Positions 19,951-32,118 of a stretch of DNA of 64,000 nt are shown piece after piece. The DNA comes from Odiellus spinosus (Eukaryota; Arthropoda; Arachnida; Opiliones; Phalangiidae): positions 3,126,576-3,190,575 of the forward strand of contig OY987239.1 in the NCBI GenBank assembly GCA_963920705.1, read 5' to 3'. Within the stretch, counting starts at the first letter, position 1. The number at the start of each line of letters is the position of its first letter. The notes under the pieces are model-generated. The model was not told the DNA's origin, ran no database searches, and saw only the letters and a list, made by a program, of their open reading frames with translations. The translations under genes and the position numbers were made by a program.

Positions 19951-22900
19951 CTCGTCTCGTCTCGTCTCGTCTCGTCTCGTCTCGTCTCGTCTCGTCTCGT
20001 CTCGTCTCGTCTCGTCTCGTCTCGTCTCGTCTCGTCTCGTCTCGTCTCGTCTCGTCTCGTCTCGTCTCGTCTCGTCTCGTCTCGTCTCGTCTCGTCTCGT
20101 CTCGTCTCGTCTCGTCTCGTCTCGTCTCGTCTCGTCTCGTCTCGTCTCGTCTCGTCTCGTCTCGTCTCGTCTCGTCTCGTCTCGTCTCGTCTCGTCTCGT
20201 CTCGTCTCGTCTCGTCTCGTCTCGTCTCGTCTCGTCTCGTCTCGTCTCGTCTCGTCTCGTCTCGTCTCGTCTCGTCTCGTCTCGTCTCGTCTCGTCTCGT
20301 CTCGTCTCGTCTCGTCTCGTCTCGTCTCGTCTCGTCTCGTCTCGTCTCGTCTCGTCTCGTCTCGTCTCGTCTCGTCTCGTCTCGTCTCGTCTCGTCTCGT
20401 CTCGTCTCGTCTCGTCTCGTCTCGTCTCGTCTCGTCTCGTCTCGTCTCGTCTCGTCTCGTCTCGTCTCGTCTCGTCTCGTCTCGTCTCGTCTCGTCTCGT
20501 CTCGTCTCGTCTCGTCTCGTCTCGTCTCGTCTCGTCTCGTCTCGTCTCGTCTCGTCTCGTCTCGTCTCGTCTCGTCTCGTCTCGTCTCGTCTCGTCTCGT
20601 CTCGTCTCGTCTCGTCTCGTCTCGTCTCGTCTCGTCTCGTCTCGTCTCGTCTCGTCTCGTCTCGTCTCGTCTCGTCTCGTCTCGTCTCGTCTCGTCTCGT
20701 CTCGTCTCGTCTCGTCTCGTCTCGTCTCGTCTCGTCTCGTCTCGTCTCGTCTCGTCTCGTCTCGTCTCGTCTCGTCTCGTCTCGTCTCGTCTCGTCTCGT
20801 CTCGTCTCGTCTCGTCTCGTCTCGTCTCGTCTCGTCTCGTCTCGTCTCGTCTCGTCTCGTCTCGTCTCGTCTCGTCTCGTCTCGTCTCGTCTCGTCTCGT
20901 CTCGTCTCGTCTCGTCTCGTCTCGTCTCGTCTCGTCTCGTCTCGTCTCGTCTCGTCTCGTCTCGTCTCGTCTCGTCTCGTCTCGTCTCGTCTCGTCTCGT
21001 CTCGTCTCGTCTCGTCTCGTCTCGTCTCGTCTCGTCTCGTCTCGTCTCGTCTCGTCTCGTCTCGTCTCGTCTCGTCTCGTCTCGTCTCGTCTCGTCTCGT
21101 CTCGTCTCGTCTCGTCTCGTCTCGTCTCGTCTCGTCTCGTCTCGTCTCGTCTCGTCTCGTCTCGTCTCGTCTCGTCTCGTCTCGTCTCGTCTCGTCTCGT
21201 CTCGTCTCGTCTCGTCTCGTCTCGTCTCGTCTCGTCTCGTCTCGTCTCGTCTCGTCTCGTCTCGTCTCGTCTCGTCTCGTCTCGTCTCGTCTCGTCTCGT
21301 CTCGTCTCGTCTCGTCTCGTCTCGTCTCGTCTCGTCTCGTCTCGTCTCGTCTCGTCTCGTCTCGTCTCGTCTCGTCTCGTCTCGTCTCGTCTCGTCTCGT
21401 CTCGTCTCGTCTCGTCTCGTCTCGTCTCGTCTCGTCTCGTCTCGTCTCGTCTCGTCTCGTCTCGTCTCGTCTCGTCTCGTCTCGTCTCGTCTCGTCTCGT
21501 CTCGTCTCGTCTCGTCTCGTCTCGTCTCGTCTCGTCTCGTCTCGTCTCGTCTCGTCTCGTCTCGTCTCGTCTCGTCTCGTCTCGTCTCGTCTCGTCTCGT
21601 CTCGTCTCGTCTCGTCTCGTCTCGTCTCGTCTCGTCTCGTCTCGTCTCGTCTCGTCTCGTCTCGTCTCGTCTCGTCTCGTCTCGTCTCGTCTCGTCTCGT
21701 CTCGTCTCGTCTCGTCTCGTCTCGTCTCGTCTCGTCTCGTCTCGTCTCGTCTCGTCTCGTCTCGTCTCGTCTCGTCTCGTCTCGTCTCGTCTCGTCTCGT
21801 CTCGTCTCGTCTCGTCTCGTCTCGTCTCGTCTCGTCTCGTCTCGTCTCGTCTCGTCTCGTCTCGTCTCGTCTCGTCTCGTCTCGTCTCGTCTCGTCTCGT
21901 CTCGTCTCGTCTCGTCTCGTCTCGTCTCGTCTCGTCTCGTCTCGTCTCGTCTCGTCTCGTCTCGTCTCGTCTCGTCTCGTCTCGTCTCGTCTCGTCTCGT
22001 CTCGTCTCGTCTCGTCTCGTCTCGTCTCGTCTCGTCTCGTCTCGTCTCGTCTCGTCTCGTCTCGTCTCGTCTCGTCTCGTCTCGTCTCGTCTCGTCTCGT
22101 CTCGTCTCGTCTCGTCTCGTCTCGTCTCGTCTCGTCTCGTCTCGTCTCGTCTCGTCTCGTCTCGTCTCGTCTCGTCTCGTCTCGTCTCGTCTCGTCTCGT
22201 CTCGTCTCGTCTCGTCTCGTCTCGTCTCGTCTCGTCTCGTCTCGTCTCGTCTCGTCTCGTCTCGTCTCGTCTCGTCTCGTCTCGTCTCGTCTCGTCTCGT
22301 CTCGTCTCGTCTCGTCTCGTCTCGTCTCGTCTCGTCTCGTCTCGTCTCGTCTCGTCTCGTCTCGTCTCGTCTCGTCTCGTCTCGTCTCGTCTCGTCTCGT
22401 CTCGTCTCGTCTCGTCTCGTCTCGTCTCGTCTCGTCTCGTCTCGTCTCGTCTCGTCTCGTCTCGTCTCGTCTCGTCTCGTCTCGTCTCGTCTCGTCTCGT
22501 CTCGTCTCGTCTCGTCTCGTCTCGTCTCGTCTCGTCTCGTCTCGTCTCGTCTCGTCTCGTCTCGTCTCGTCTCGTCTCGTCTCGTCTCGTCTCGTCTCGT
22601 CTCGTCTCGTCTCGTCTCGTCTCGTCTCGTCTCGTCTCGTCTCGTCTCGTCTCGTCTCGTCTCGTCTCGTCTCGTCTCGTCTCGTCTCGTCTCGTCTCGT
22701 CTCGTCTCGTCTCGTCTCGTCTCGTCTCGTCTCGTCTCGTCTCGTCTCGTCTCGTCTCGTCTCGTCTCGTCTCGTCTCGTCTCGTCTCGTCTCGTCTCGT
22801 CTCGTCTCGTCTCGTCTCGTCTCGTCTCGTCTCGTCTCGTCTCGTCTCGTCTCGTCTCGTCTCGTCTCGTCTCGTCTCGTCTCGTCTCGTCTCGTCTCGT

Positions 22901-25900
22901 CTCGTCTCGTCTCGTCTCGTCTCGTCTCGTCTCGTCTCGTCTCGTCTCGTCTCGTCTCGTCTCGTCTCGTCTCGTCTCGTCTCGTCTCGTCTCGTCTCGT
23001 CTCGTCTCGTCTCGTCTCGTCTCGTCTCGTCTCGTCTCGTCTCGTCTCGTCTCGTCTCGTCTCGTCTCGTCTCGTCTCGTCTCGTCTCGTCTCGTCTCGT
23101 CTCGTCTCGTCTCGTCTCGTCTCGTCTCGTCTCGTCTCGTCTCGTCTCGTCTCGTCTCGTCTCGTCTCGTCTCGTCTCGTCTCGTCTCGTCTCGTCTCGT
23201 CTCGTCTCGTCTCGTCTCGTCTCGTCTCGTCTCGTCTCGTCTCGTCTCGTCTCGTCTCGTCTCGTCTCGTCTCGTCTCGTCTCGTCTCGTCTCGTCTCGT
23301 CTCGTCTCGTCTCGTCTCGTCTCGTCTCGTCTCGTCTCGTCTCGTCTCGTCTCGTCTCGTCTCGTCTCGTCTCGTCTCGTCTCGTCTCGTCTCGTCTCGT
23401 CTCGTCTCGTCTCGTCTCGTCTCGTCTCGTCTCGTCTCGTCTCGTCTCGTCTCGTCTCGTCTCGTCTCGTCTCGTCTCGTCTCGTCTCGTCTCGTCTCGT
23501 CTCGTCTCGTCTCGTCTCGTCTCGTCTCGTCTCGTCTCGTCTCGTCTCGTCTCGTCTCGTCTCGTCTCGTCTCGTCTCGTCTCGTCTCGTCTCGTCTCGT
23601 CTCGTCTCGTCTCGTCTCGTCTCGTCTCGTCTCGTCTCGTCTCGTCTCGTCTCGTCTCGTCTCGTCTCGTCTCGTCTCGTCTCGTCTCGTCTCGTCTCGT
23701 CTCGTCTCGTCTCGTCTCGTCTCGTCTCGTCTCGTCTCGTCTCGTCTCGTCTCGTCTCGTCTCGTCTCGTCTCGTCTCGTCTCGTCTCGTCTCGTCTCGT
23801 CTCGTCTCGTCTCGTCTCGTCTCGTCTCGTCTCGTCTCGTCTCGTCTCGTCTCGTCTCGTCTCGTCTCGTCTCGTCTCGTCTCGTCTCGTCTCGTCTCGT
23901 CTCGTCTCGTCTCGTCTCGTCTCGTCTCGTCTCGTCTCGTCTCGTCTCGTCTCGTCTCGTCTCGTCTCGTCTCGTCTCGTCTCGTCTCGTCTCGTCTCGT
24001 CTCGTCTCGTCTCGTCTCGTCTCGTCTCGTCTCGTCTCGTCTCGTCTCGTCTCGTCTCGTCTCGTCTCGTCTCGTCTCGTCTCGTCTCGTCTCGTCTCGT
24101 CTCGTCTCGTCTCGTCTCGTCTCGTCTCGTCTCGTCTCGTCTCGTCTCGTCTCGTCTCGTCTCGTCTCGTCTCGTCTCGTCTCGTCTCGTCTCGTCTCGT
24201 CTCGTCTCGTCTCGTCTCGTCTCGTCTCGTCTCGTCTCGTCTCGTCTCGTCTCGTCTCGTCTCGTCTCGTCTCGTCTCGTCTCGTCTCGTCTCGTCTCGT
24301 CTCGTCTCGTCTCGTCTCGTCTCGTCTCGTCTCGTCTCGTCTCGTCTCGTCTCGTCTCGTCTCGTCTCGTCTCGTCTCGTCTCGTCTCGTCTCGTCTCGT
24401 CTCGTCTCGTCTCGTCTCGTCTCGTCTCGTCTCGTCTCGTCTCGTCTCGTCTCGTCTCGTCTCGTCTCGTCTCGTCTCGTCTCGTCTCGTCTCGTCTCGT
24501 CTCGTCTCGTCTCGTCTCGTCTCGTCTCGTCTCGTCTCGTCTCGTCTCGTCTCGTCTCGTCTCGTCTCGTCTCGTCTCGTCTCGTCTCGTCTCGTCTCGT
24601 CTCGTCTCGTCTCGTCTCGTCTCGTCTCGTCTCGTCTCGTCTCGTCTCGTCTCGTCTCGTCTCGTCTCGTCTCGTCTCGTCTCGTCTCGTCTCGTCTCGT
24701 CTCGTCTCGTCTCGTCTCGTCTCGTCTCGTCTCGTCTCGTCTCGTCTCGTCTCGTCTCGTCTCGTCTCGTCTCGTCTCGTCTCGTCTCGTCTCGTCTCGT
24801 CTCGTCTCGTCTCGTCTCGTCTCGTCTCGTCTCGTCTCGTCTCGTCTCGTCTCGTCTCGTCTCGTCTCGTCTCGTCTCGTCTCGTCTCGTCTCGTCTCGT
24901 CTCGTCTCGTCTCGTCTCGTCTCGTCTCGTCTCGTCTCGTCTCGTCTCGTCTCGTCTCGTCTCGTCTCGTCTCGTCTCGTCTCGTCTCGTCTCGTCTCGT
25001 CTCGTCTCGTCTCGTCTCGTCTCGTCTCGTCTCGTCTCGTCTCGTCTCGTCTCGTCTCGTCTCGTCTCGTCTCGTCTCGTCTCGTCTCGTCTCGTCTCGT
25101 CTCGTCTCGTCTCGTCTCGTCTCGTCTCGTCTCGTCTCGTCTCGTCTCGTCTCGTCTCGTCTCGTCTCGTCTCGTCTCGTCTCGTCTCGTCTCGTCTCGT
25201 CTCGTCTCGTCTCGTCTCGTCTCGTCTCGTCTCGTCTCGTCTCGTCTCGTCTCGTCTCGTCTCGTCTCGTCTCGTCTCGTCTCGTCTCGTCTCGTCTCGT
25301 CTCGTCTCGTCTCGTCTCGTCTCGTCTCGTCTCGTCTCGTCTCGTCTCGTCTCGTCTCGTCTCGTCTCGTCTCGTCTCGTCTCGTCTCGTCTCGTCTCGT
25401 CTCGTCTCGTCTCGTCTCGTCTCGTCTCGTCTCGTCTCGTCTCGTCTCGTCTCGTCTCGTCTCGTCTCGTCTCGTCTCGTCTCGTCTCGTCTCGTCTCGT
25501 CTCGTCTCGTCTCGTCTCGTCTCGTCTCGTCTCGTCTCGTCTCGTCTCGTCTCGTCTCGTCTCGTCTCGTCTCGTCTCGTCTCGTCTCGTCTCGTCTCGT
25601 CTCGTCTCGTCTCGTCTCGTCTCGTCTCGTCTCGTCTCGTCTCGTCTCGTCTCGTCTCGTCTCGTCTCGTCTCGTCTCGTCTCGTCTCGTCTCGTCTCGT
25701 CTCGTCTCGTCTCGTCTCGTCTCGTCTCGTCTCGTCTCGTCTCGTCTCGTCTCGTCTCGTCTCGTCTCGTCTCGTCTCGTCTCGTCTCGTCTCGTCTCGT
25801 CTCGTCTCGTCTCGTCTCGTCTCGTCTCGTCTCGTCTCGTCTCGTCTCGTCTCGTCTCGTCTCGTCTCGTCTCGTCTCGTCTCGTCTCGTCTCGTCTCGT

Positions 25901-28900
25901 CTCGTCTCGTCTCGTCTCGTCTCGTCTCGTCTCGTCTCGTCTCGTCTCGTCTCGTCTCGTCTCGTCTCGTCTCGTCTCGTCTCGTCTCGTCTCGTCTCGT
26001 CTCGTCTCGTCTCGTCTCGTCTCGTCTCGTCTCGTCTCGTCTCGTCTCGTCTCGTCTCGTCTCGTCTCGTCTCGTCTCGTCTCGTCTCGTCTCGTCTCGT
26101 CTCGTCTCGTCTCGTCTCGTCTCGTCTCGTCTCGTCTCGTCTCGTCTCGTCTCGTCTCGTCTCGTCTCGTCTCGTCTCGTCTCGTCTCGTCTCGTCTCGT
26201 CTCGTCTCGTCTCGTCTCGTCTCGTCTCGTCTCGTCTCGTCTCGTCTCGTCTCGTCTCGTCTCGTCTCGTCTCGTCTCGTCTCGTCTCGTCTCGTCTCGT
26301 CTCGTCTCGTCTCGTCTCGTCTCGTCTCGTCTCGTCTCGTCTCGTCTCGTCTCGTCTCGTCTCGTCTCGTCTCGTCTCGTCTCGTCTCGTCTCGTCTCGT
26401 CTCGTCTCGTCTCGTCTCGTCTCGTCTCGTCTCGTCTCGTCTCGTCTCGTCTCGTCTCGTCTCGTCTCGTCTCGTCTCGTCTCGTCTCGTCTCGTCTCGT
26501 CTCGTCTCGTCTCGTCTCGTCTCGTCTCGTCTCGTCTCGTCTCGTCTCGTCTCGTCTCGTCTCGTCTCGTCTCGTCTCGTCTCGTCTCGTCTCGTCTCGT
26601 CTCGTCTCGTCTCGTCTCGTCTCGTCTCGTCTCGTCTCGTCTCGTCTCGTCTCGTCTCGTCTCGTCTCGTCTCGTCTCGTCTCGTCTCGTCTCGTCTCGT
26701 CTCGTCTCGTCTCGTCTCGTCTCGTCTCGTCTCGTCTCGTCTCGTCTCGTCTCGTCTCGTCTCGTCTCGTCTCGTCTCGTCTCGTCTCGTCTCGTCTCGT
26801 CTCGTCTCGTCTCGTCTCGTCTCGTCTCGTCTCGTCTCGTCTCGTCTCGTCTCGTCTCGTCTCGTCTCGTCTCGTCTCGTCTCGTCTCGTCTCGTCTCGT
26901 CTCGTCTCGTCTCGTCTCGTCTCGTCTCGTCTCGTCTCGTCTCGTCTCGTCTCGTCTCGTCTCGTCTCGTCTCGTCTCGTCTCGTCTCGTCTCGTCTCGT
27001 CTCGTCTCGTCTCGTCTCGTCTCGTCTCGTCTCGTCTCGTCTCGTCTCGTCTCGTCTCGTCTCGTCTCGTCTCGTCTCGTCTCGTCTCGTCTCGTCTCGT
27101 CTCGTCTCGTCTCGTCTCGTCTCGTCTCGTCTCGTCTCGTCTCGTCTCGTCTCGTCTCGTCTCGTCTCGTCTCGTCTCGTCTCGTCTCGTCTCGTCTCGT
27201 CTCGTCTCGTCTCGTCTCGTCTCGTCTCGTCTCGTCTCGTCTCGTCTCGTCTCGTCTCGTCTCGTCTCGTCTCGTCTCGTCTCGTCTCGTCTCGTCTCGT
27301 CTCGTCTCGTCTCGTCTCGTCTCGTCTCGTCTCGTCTCGTCTCGTCTCGTCTCGTCTCGTCTCGTCTCGTCTCGTCTCGTCTCGTCTCGTCTCGTCTCGT
27401 CTCGTCTCGTCTCGTCTCGTCTCGTCTCGTCTCGTCTCGTCTCGTCTCGTCTCGTCTCGTCTCGTCTCGTCTCGTCTCGTCTCGTCTCGTCTCGTCTCGT
27501 CTCGTCTCGTCTCGTCTCGTCTCGTCTCGTCTCGTCTCGTCTCGTCTCGTCTCGTCTCGTCTCGTCTCGTCTCGTCTCGTCTCGTCTCGTCTCGTCTCGT
27601 CTCGTCTCGTCTCGTCTCGTCTCGTCTCGTCTCGTCTCGTCTCGTCTCGTCTCGTCTCGTCTCGTCTCGTCTCGTCTCGTCTCGTCTCGTCTCGTCTCGT
27701 CTCGTCTCGTCTCGTCTCGTCTCGTCTCGTCTCGTCTCGTCTCGTCTCGTCTCGTCTCGTCTCGTCTCGTCTCGTCTCGTCTCGTCTCGTCTCGTCTCGT
27801 CTCGTCTCGTCTCGTCTCGTCTCGTCTCGTCTCGTCTCGTCTCGTCTCGTCTCGTCTCGTCTCGTCTCGTCTCGTCTCGTCTCGTCTCGTCTCGTCTCGT
27901 CTCGTCTCGTCTCGTCTCGTCTCGTCTCGTCTCGTCTCGTCTCGTCTCGTCTCGTCTCGTCTCGTCTCGTCTCGTCTCGTCTCGTCTCGTCTCGTCTCGT
28001 CTCGTCTCGTCTCGTCTCGTCTCGTCTCGTCTCGTCTCGTCTCGTCTCGTCTCGTCTCGTCTCGTCTCGTCTCGTCTCGTCTCGTCTCGTCTCGTCTCGT
28101 CTCGTCTCGTCTCGTCTCGTCTCGTCTCGTCTCGTCTCGTCTCGTCTCGTCTCGTCTCGTCTCGTCTCGTCTCGTCTCGTCTCGTCTCGTCTCGTCTCGT
28201 CTCGTCTCGTCTCGTCTCGTCTCGTCTCGTCTCGTCTCGTCTCGTCTCGTCTCGTCTCGTCTCGTCTCGTCTCGTCTCGTCTCGTCTCGTCTCGTCTCGT
28301 CTCGTCTCGTCTCGTCTCGTCTCGTCTCGTCTCGTCTCGTCTCGTCTCGTCTCGTCTCGTCTCGTCTCGTCTCGTCTCGTCTCGTCTCGTCTCGTCTCGT
28401 CTCGTCTCGTCTCGTCTCGTCTCGTCTCGTCTCGTCTCGTCTCGTCTCGTCTCGTCTCGTCTCGTCTCGTCTCGTCTCGTCTCGTCTCGTCTCGTCTCGT
28501 CTCGTCTCGTCTCGTCTCGTCTCGTCTCGTCTCGTCTCGTCTCGTCTCGTCTCGTCTCGTCTCGTCTCGTCTCGTCTCGTCTCGTCTCGTCTCGTCTCGT
28601 CTCGTCTCGTCTCGTCTCGTCTCGTCTCGTCTCGTCTCGTCTCGTCTCGTCTCGTCTCGTCTCGTCTCGTCTCGTCTCGTCTCGTCTCGTCTCGTCTCGT
28701 CTCGTCTCGTCTCGTCTCGTCTCGTCTCGTCTCGTCTCGTCTCGTCTCGTCTCGTCTCGTCTCGTCTCGTCTCGTCTCGTCTCGTCTCGTCTCGTCTCGT
28801 CTCGTCTCGTCTCGTCTCGTCTCGTCTCGTCTCGTCTCGTCTCGTCTCGTCTCGTCTCGTCTCGTCTCGTCTCGTCTCGTCTCGTCTCGTCTCGTCTCGT

Positions 28901-30560
28901 CTCGTCTCGTCTCGTCTCGTCTCGTCTCGTCTCGTCTCGTCTCGTCTCGTCTCGTCTCGTCTCGTCTCGTCTCGTCTCGTCTCGTCTCGTCTCGTCTCGT
29001 CTCGTCTCGTCTCGTCTCGTCTCGTCTCGTCTCGTCTCGTCTCGTCTCGTCTCGTCTCGTCTCGTCTCGTCTCGTCTCGTCTCGTCTCGTCTCGTCTCGT
29101 CTCGTCTCGTCTCGTCTCGTCTCGTCTCGTCTCGTCTCGTCTCGTCTCGTCTCGTCTCGTCTCGTCTCGTCTCGTCTCGTCTCGTCTCGTCTCGTCTCGT
29201 CTCGTCTCGTCTCGTCTCGTCTCGTCTCGTCTCGTCTCGTCTCGTCTCGTCTCGTCTCGTCTCGTCTCGTCTCGTCTCGTCTCGTCTCGTCTCGTCTCGT
29301 CTCGTCTCGTCTCGTCTCGTCTCGTCTCGTCTCGTCTCGTCTCGTCTCGTCTCGTCTCGTCTCGTCTCGTCTCGTCTCGTCTCGTCTCGTCTCGTCTCGT
29401 CTCGTCTCGTCTCGTCTCGTCTCGTCTCGTCTCGTCTCGTCTCGTCTCGTCTCGTCTCGTCTCGTCTCGTCTCGTCTCGTCTCGTCTCGTCTCGTCTCGT
29501 CTCGTCTCGTCTCGTCTCGTCTCGTCTCGTCTCGTCTCGTCTCGTCTCGTCTCGTCTCGTCTCGTCTCGTCTCGTCTCGTCTCGTCTCGTCTCGTCTCGT
29601 CTCGTCTCGTCTCGTCTCGTCTCGTCTCGTCTCGTCTCGTCTCGTCTCGTCTCGTCTCGTCTCGTCTCGTCTCGTCTCGTCTCGTCTCGTCTCGTCTCGT
29701 CTCGTCTCGTCTCGTCTCGTCTCGTCTCGTCTCGTCTCGTCTCGTCTCGTCTCGTCTCGTCTCGTCTCGTCTCGTCTCGTCTCGTCTCGTCTCGTCTCGT
29801 CTCGTCTCGTCTCGTCTCGTCTCGTCTCGTCTCGTCTCGTCTCGTCTCGTCTCGTCTCGTCTCGTCTCGTCTCGTCTCGTCTCGTCTCGTCTCGTCTCGT
29901 CTCGTCTCGTCTCGTCTCGTCTCGTCTCGTCTCGTCTCGTCTCGTCTCGTCTCGTCTCGTCTCGTCTCGTCTCGTCTCGTCTCGTCTCGTCTCGTCTCGT
30001 CTCGTCTCGTCTCGTCTCGTCTCGTCTCGTCTCGTCTCGTCTCGTCTCGTCTCGTCTCGTCTCGTCTCGTCTCGTCTCGTCTCGTCTCGTCTCGTCTCGT
30101 CTCGTCTCGTCTCGTCTCGTCTCGTCTCGTCTCGTCTCGTCTCGTCTCGTCTCGTCTCGTCTCGTCTCGTCTCGTCTCGTCTCGTCTCGTCTCGTCTCGT
30201 CTCGTCTCGTCTCGTCTCGTCTCGTCTCGTCTCGTCTCGTCTCGTCTCGTCTCGTCTCGTCTCGTCTCGTCTCGTCTCGTCTCGTCTCGTCTCGTCTCGT
30301 CTCGTCTCGTCTCGTCTCGTCTCGTCTCGTCTCGTCTCGTCTCGTCTCGTCTCGTCTCGTCTCGTCTCGTCTCGTCTCGTCTCGTCTCGTCTCGTCTCGT
30401 CTCGTCTCGTCTCGTCTCGTCTCGTCTCGTCTCGTCTCGTCTCGTCTCGTCTCGTCTCGTCTCGTCTCGTCTCGTCTCGTCTCGTCTCGTCTCGTCTCGT
30501 CTCGTCTCGTCTCGTCTCGTCTCGTCTCGTCTCGTCTCGTCTCGTCTCGTCTCGTCTCGT
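19951..30560. repeat. Perfect (CTCGT)n pentamer array, 2,122 units, 10,610 bp
   Basis: Every unit I can see is identical, from 19951 to 30560, with one CpG and one CGTCTC hexamer per unit and no A on the plus strand. Because no frame of the unit contains a stop, both strands appear as open frames of about 3,550 codons (RDETR and SRLVS repeats); these are not evidence of genes. The borders are degenerate CTCGT-like sequence (CTGGTCTTGT on the left, CTCCTGGTCT on the right), as in the unexpanded family F copies. Confidence 0.97.
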
Positions 30561-32118
30561 CTCCTGGTCTGCTAACGAAGTTCACTCTACACGGCTTCTT
30601 TTGATTATGAAAATAATCGGAAACGTTTCTTGGTTTTATAGTGGAGAAAACTGAAGCCTATTTTTTTTTCCCACATCAGATATAATTTTTTCTTCAAAAT
30701 TGTTGTTTTTTAAACACGGGAAACCTACTGTACTTTTGTTCAAGGAGAGTTTTCACCACTATCATTTTTCTTAAGAGGTTTAACATTTTGTATCAATCCG
30801 CCTCAGCTTTAAATCTTATATCATTTCTATCTTGAATGCCCGTGTAAACGTAACTTTATTTAGATTCTTCAATCCACCCCAAGTTTGCAGCAAGCCTTAG
30901 CCTATACTGCCCGTTATACCTTTGCTTTTTGGACTAAATGATATATGGGAAACAGCTTAGCGCGTGTTGCCAACTCAAGCTGGTATTAAACGGTCAAATT
31001 TCACTAAATTTTTGGACAATTTCTTAAATATCTTCTAAACTATCTCGAATTTTTAATTGATTTTTCAGCTTCGTTATTAATTAGATTCAGTTTAACAATA
31101 TTATGATATTAAATAAAAATTTAAATGCATTATACGCTTCAATTCACTAAAATATATCGCGGCATAAGGCCAAAATAGTTAGGGCATGGAAAAGGGGAAT
31201 ATATAGCTTTCGCGAACCTTTATTCATCAAGCGAGTAGCCGAGAAGAGTTGGGGAAAACCCCCCCTTCTCAACGTCTAGACGTTTATCGTAACCCTAGGC
31301 ATTCGGTAACTGCACCACAAAGACCCGTAGAGGGAGGAGATGAGTGGAGTGGAAGGTTGATGTGGACTATATTAGTGAGGGACGCCTCGCTAATATGGCC
31401 CGCTGAGATCGGACACTTGAGGTTGGACCTTGGTGTAGGGATGGTCGGAGGTGATTGTAACAATGGGAGACGTCCCATTGCGTATAATCGCCTTCTACTG
31501 TCCAGCATCGAGGTTTGACCGTACAGTGGATGGTGAAAGGCGATAATATGCAATTGGAGACGTCCTGTTGCATATAATTGCACGACACCTGTGGCAGCCA
31601 CGCTTAAAGGAGGTAATTCCCGTTAAACGGAATTGAACGATAAGCTGGCATGATTACGTCTCTAGACTTTTGGCTCCACGAGCTAGGTCACGTGATTTCC
31701 TTTTACACAGGATATCCGCTTACGCCGGAAGTGACACACAGACACACACACAGACAGACACGATCAATGTAATACCTCCCCTGAACTAAAGTTCAGTCGG
31801 GGAGGTAAAAACGTGCTTTTGTCAATAGGGACTTTCCATAAATGTTTTGAAGGCTCTCATCCCATATAATAAATTTTTACACATATTTATGGAAGCCTCC
31901 CTGGTCTAATTGTATCCATACTATGAGATTCCACTATTTTATTTTTGGATAATATGAAAATTCCTTGACGTGTCCCTGACCTTTGAACAATATGAAAATT
32001 CCCTGACTGTTCCCTGACCTTTGAACAATTTTAAAATTCCCTGACTTTTCCCTAACTTTTTAGACCAATTTTGAAATTCCCTGACTTTTCCAGGTTTTCC
32101 AGGTCTGTGGCAACCCTG

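Larger units (their letters stand above)
18881..31812 (+). mobile_element. Dispersed repeat family F, copy 1, with giant pentamer array
   Basis: It starts AACAAGATGGGAAACC, passes a CCTAACCTAACC tract, and ends in a hairpin (CCTCCCCTGAACTA then AGTTCAGTCGGGGAGG) followed by TAAAAAC. The same ends occur in copies at 33.4, 54.6, 59.1 and 61.8 kb. Without the CTCGT array (10,610 bp) this copy is about 2.3 kb. A ~70-bp segment (ATTATATGCGGCA...GTAGATTTCTTAAT) is tandemly duplicated at 19097-19210. I cannot place the family in a known superfamily; the ends are not canonical TIRs with a clear target duplication. Confidence 0.65.
18591..32118. mobile_element. hAT-like MITE split by repeat family F copy 1
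   Basis: It begins CAGGGTTGCCACAG (18591) and ends CTGTGGCAACCCTG (32118), a perfect terminal inverted repeat. Both sides carry repeated AATTCCCTGACTTTTCC-type sequence. The flanks ATAGAACA and GTAGAACA agree at seven of eight bases when the terminal bases are shared, consistent with an 8-bp hAT target duplication. Without the nested F copy (18881-31812) it would be about 0.6 kb with no transposase. A related 0.33-kb copy is at 58609-58934. Confidence 0.6.

Noticed and set aside
19924..30585. Open frames of 3,553 and 3,542 codons on opposite strands (RDETR and SRLVS repeats)
   Set aside because: They result from a stop-free 5-bp repeat read in any frame. They do not support a giant repeat protein; only the flanking family F frame shows cross-copy conservation.
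31249..31601. Overlapping ORFs in family F 3' regions (also 35737, 37454, 40627, 54884)
   Set aside because: The frames differ between copies and lie on both strands of the same repeat block, so they are by-products of the repeat rather than genes.
18881..31812. Helitron assignment for family F
   Set aside because: The 3' hairpin is suggestive, but the 5' TC and 3' CTRR termini and any Rep/helicase gene are missing.
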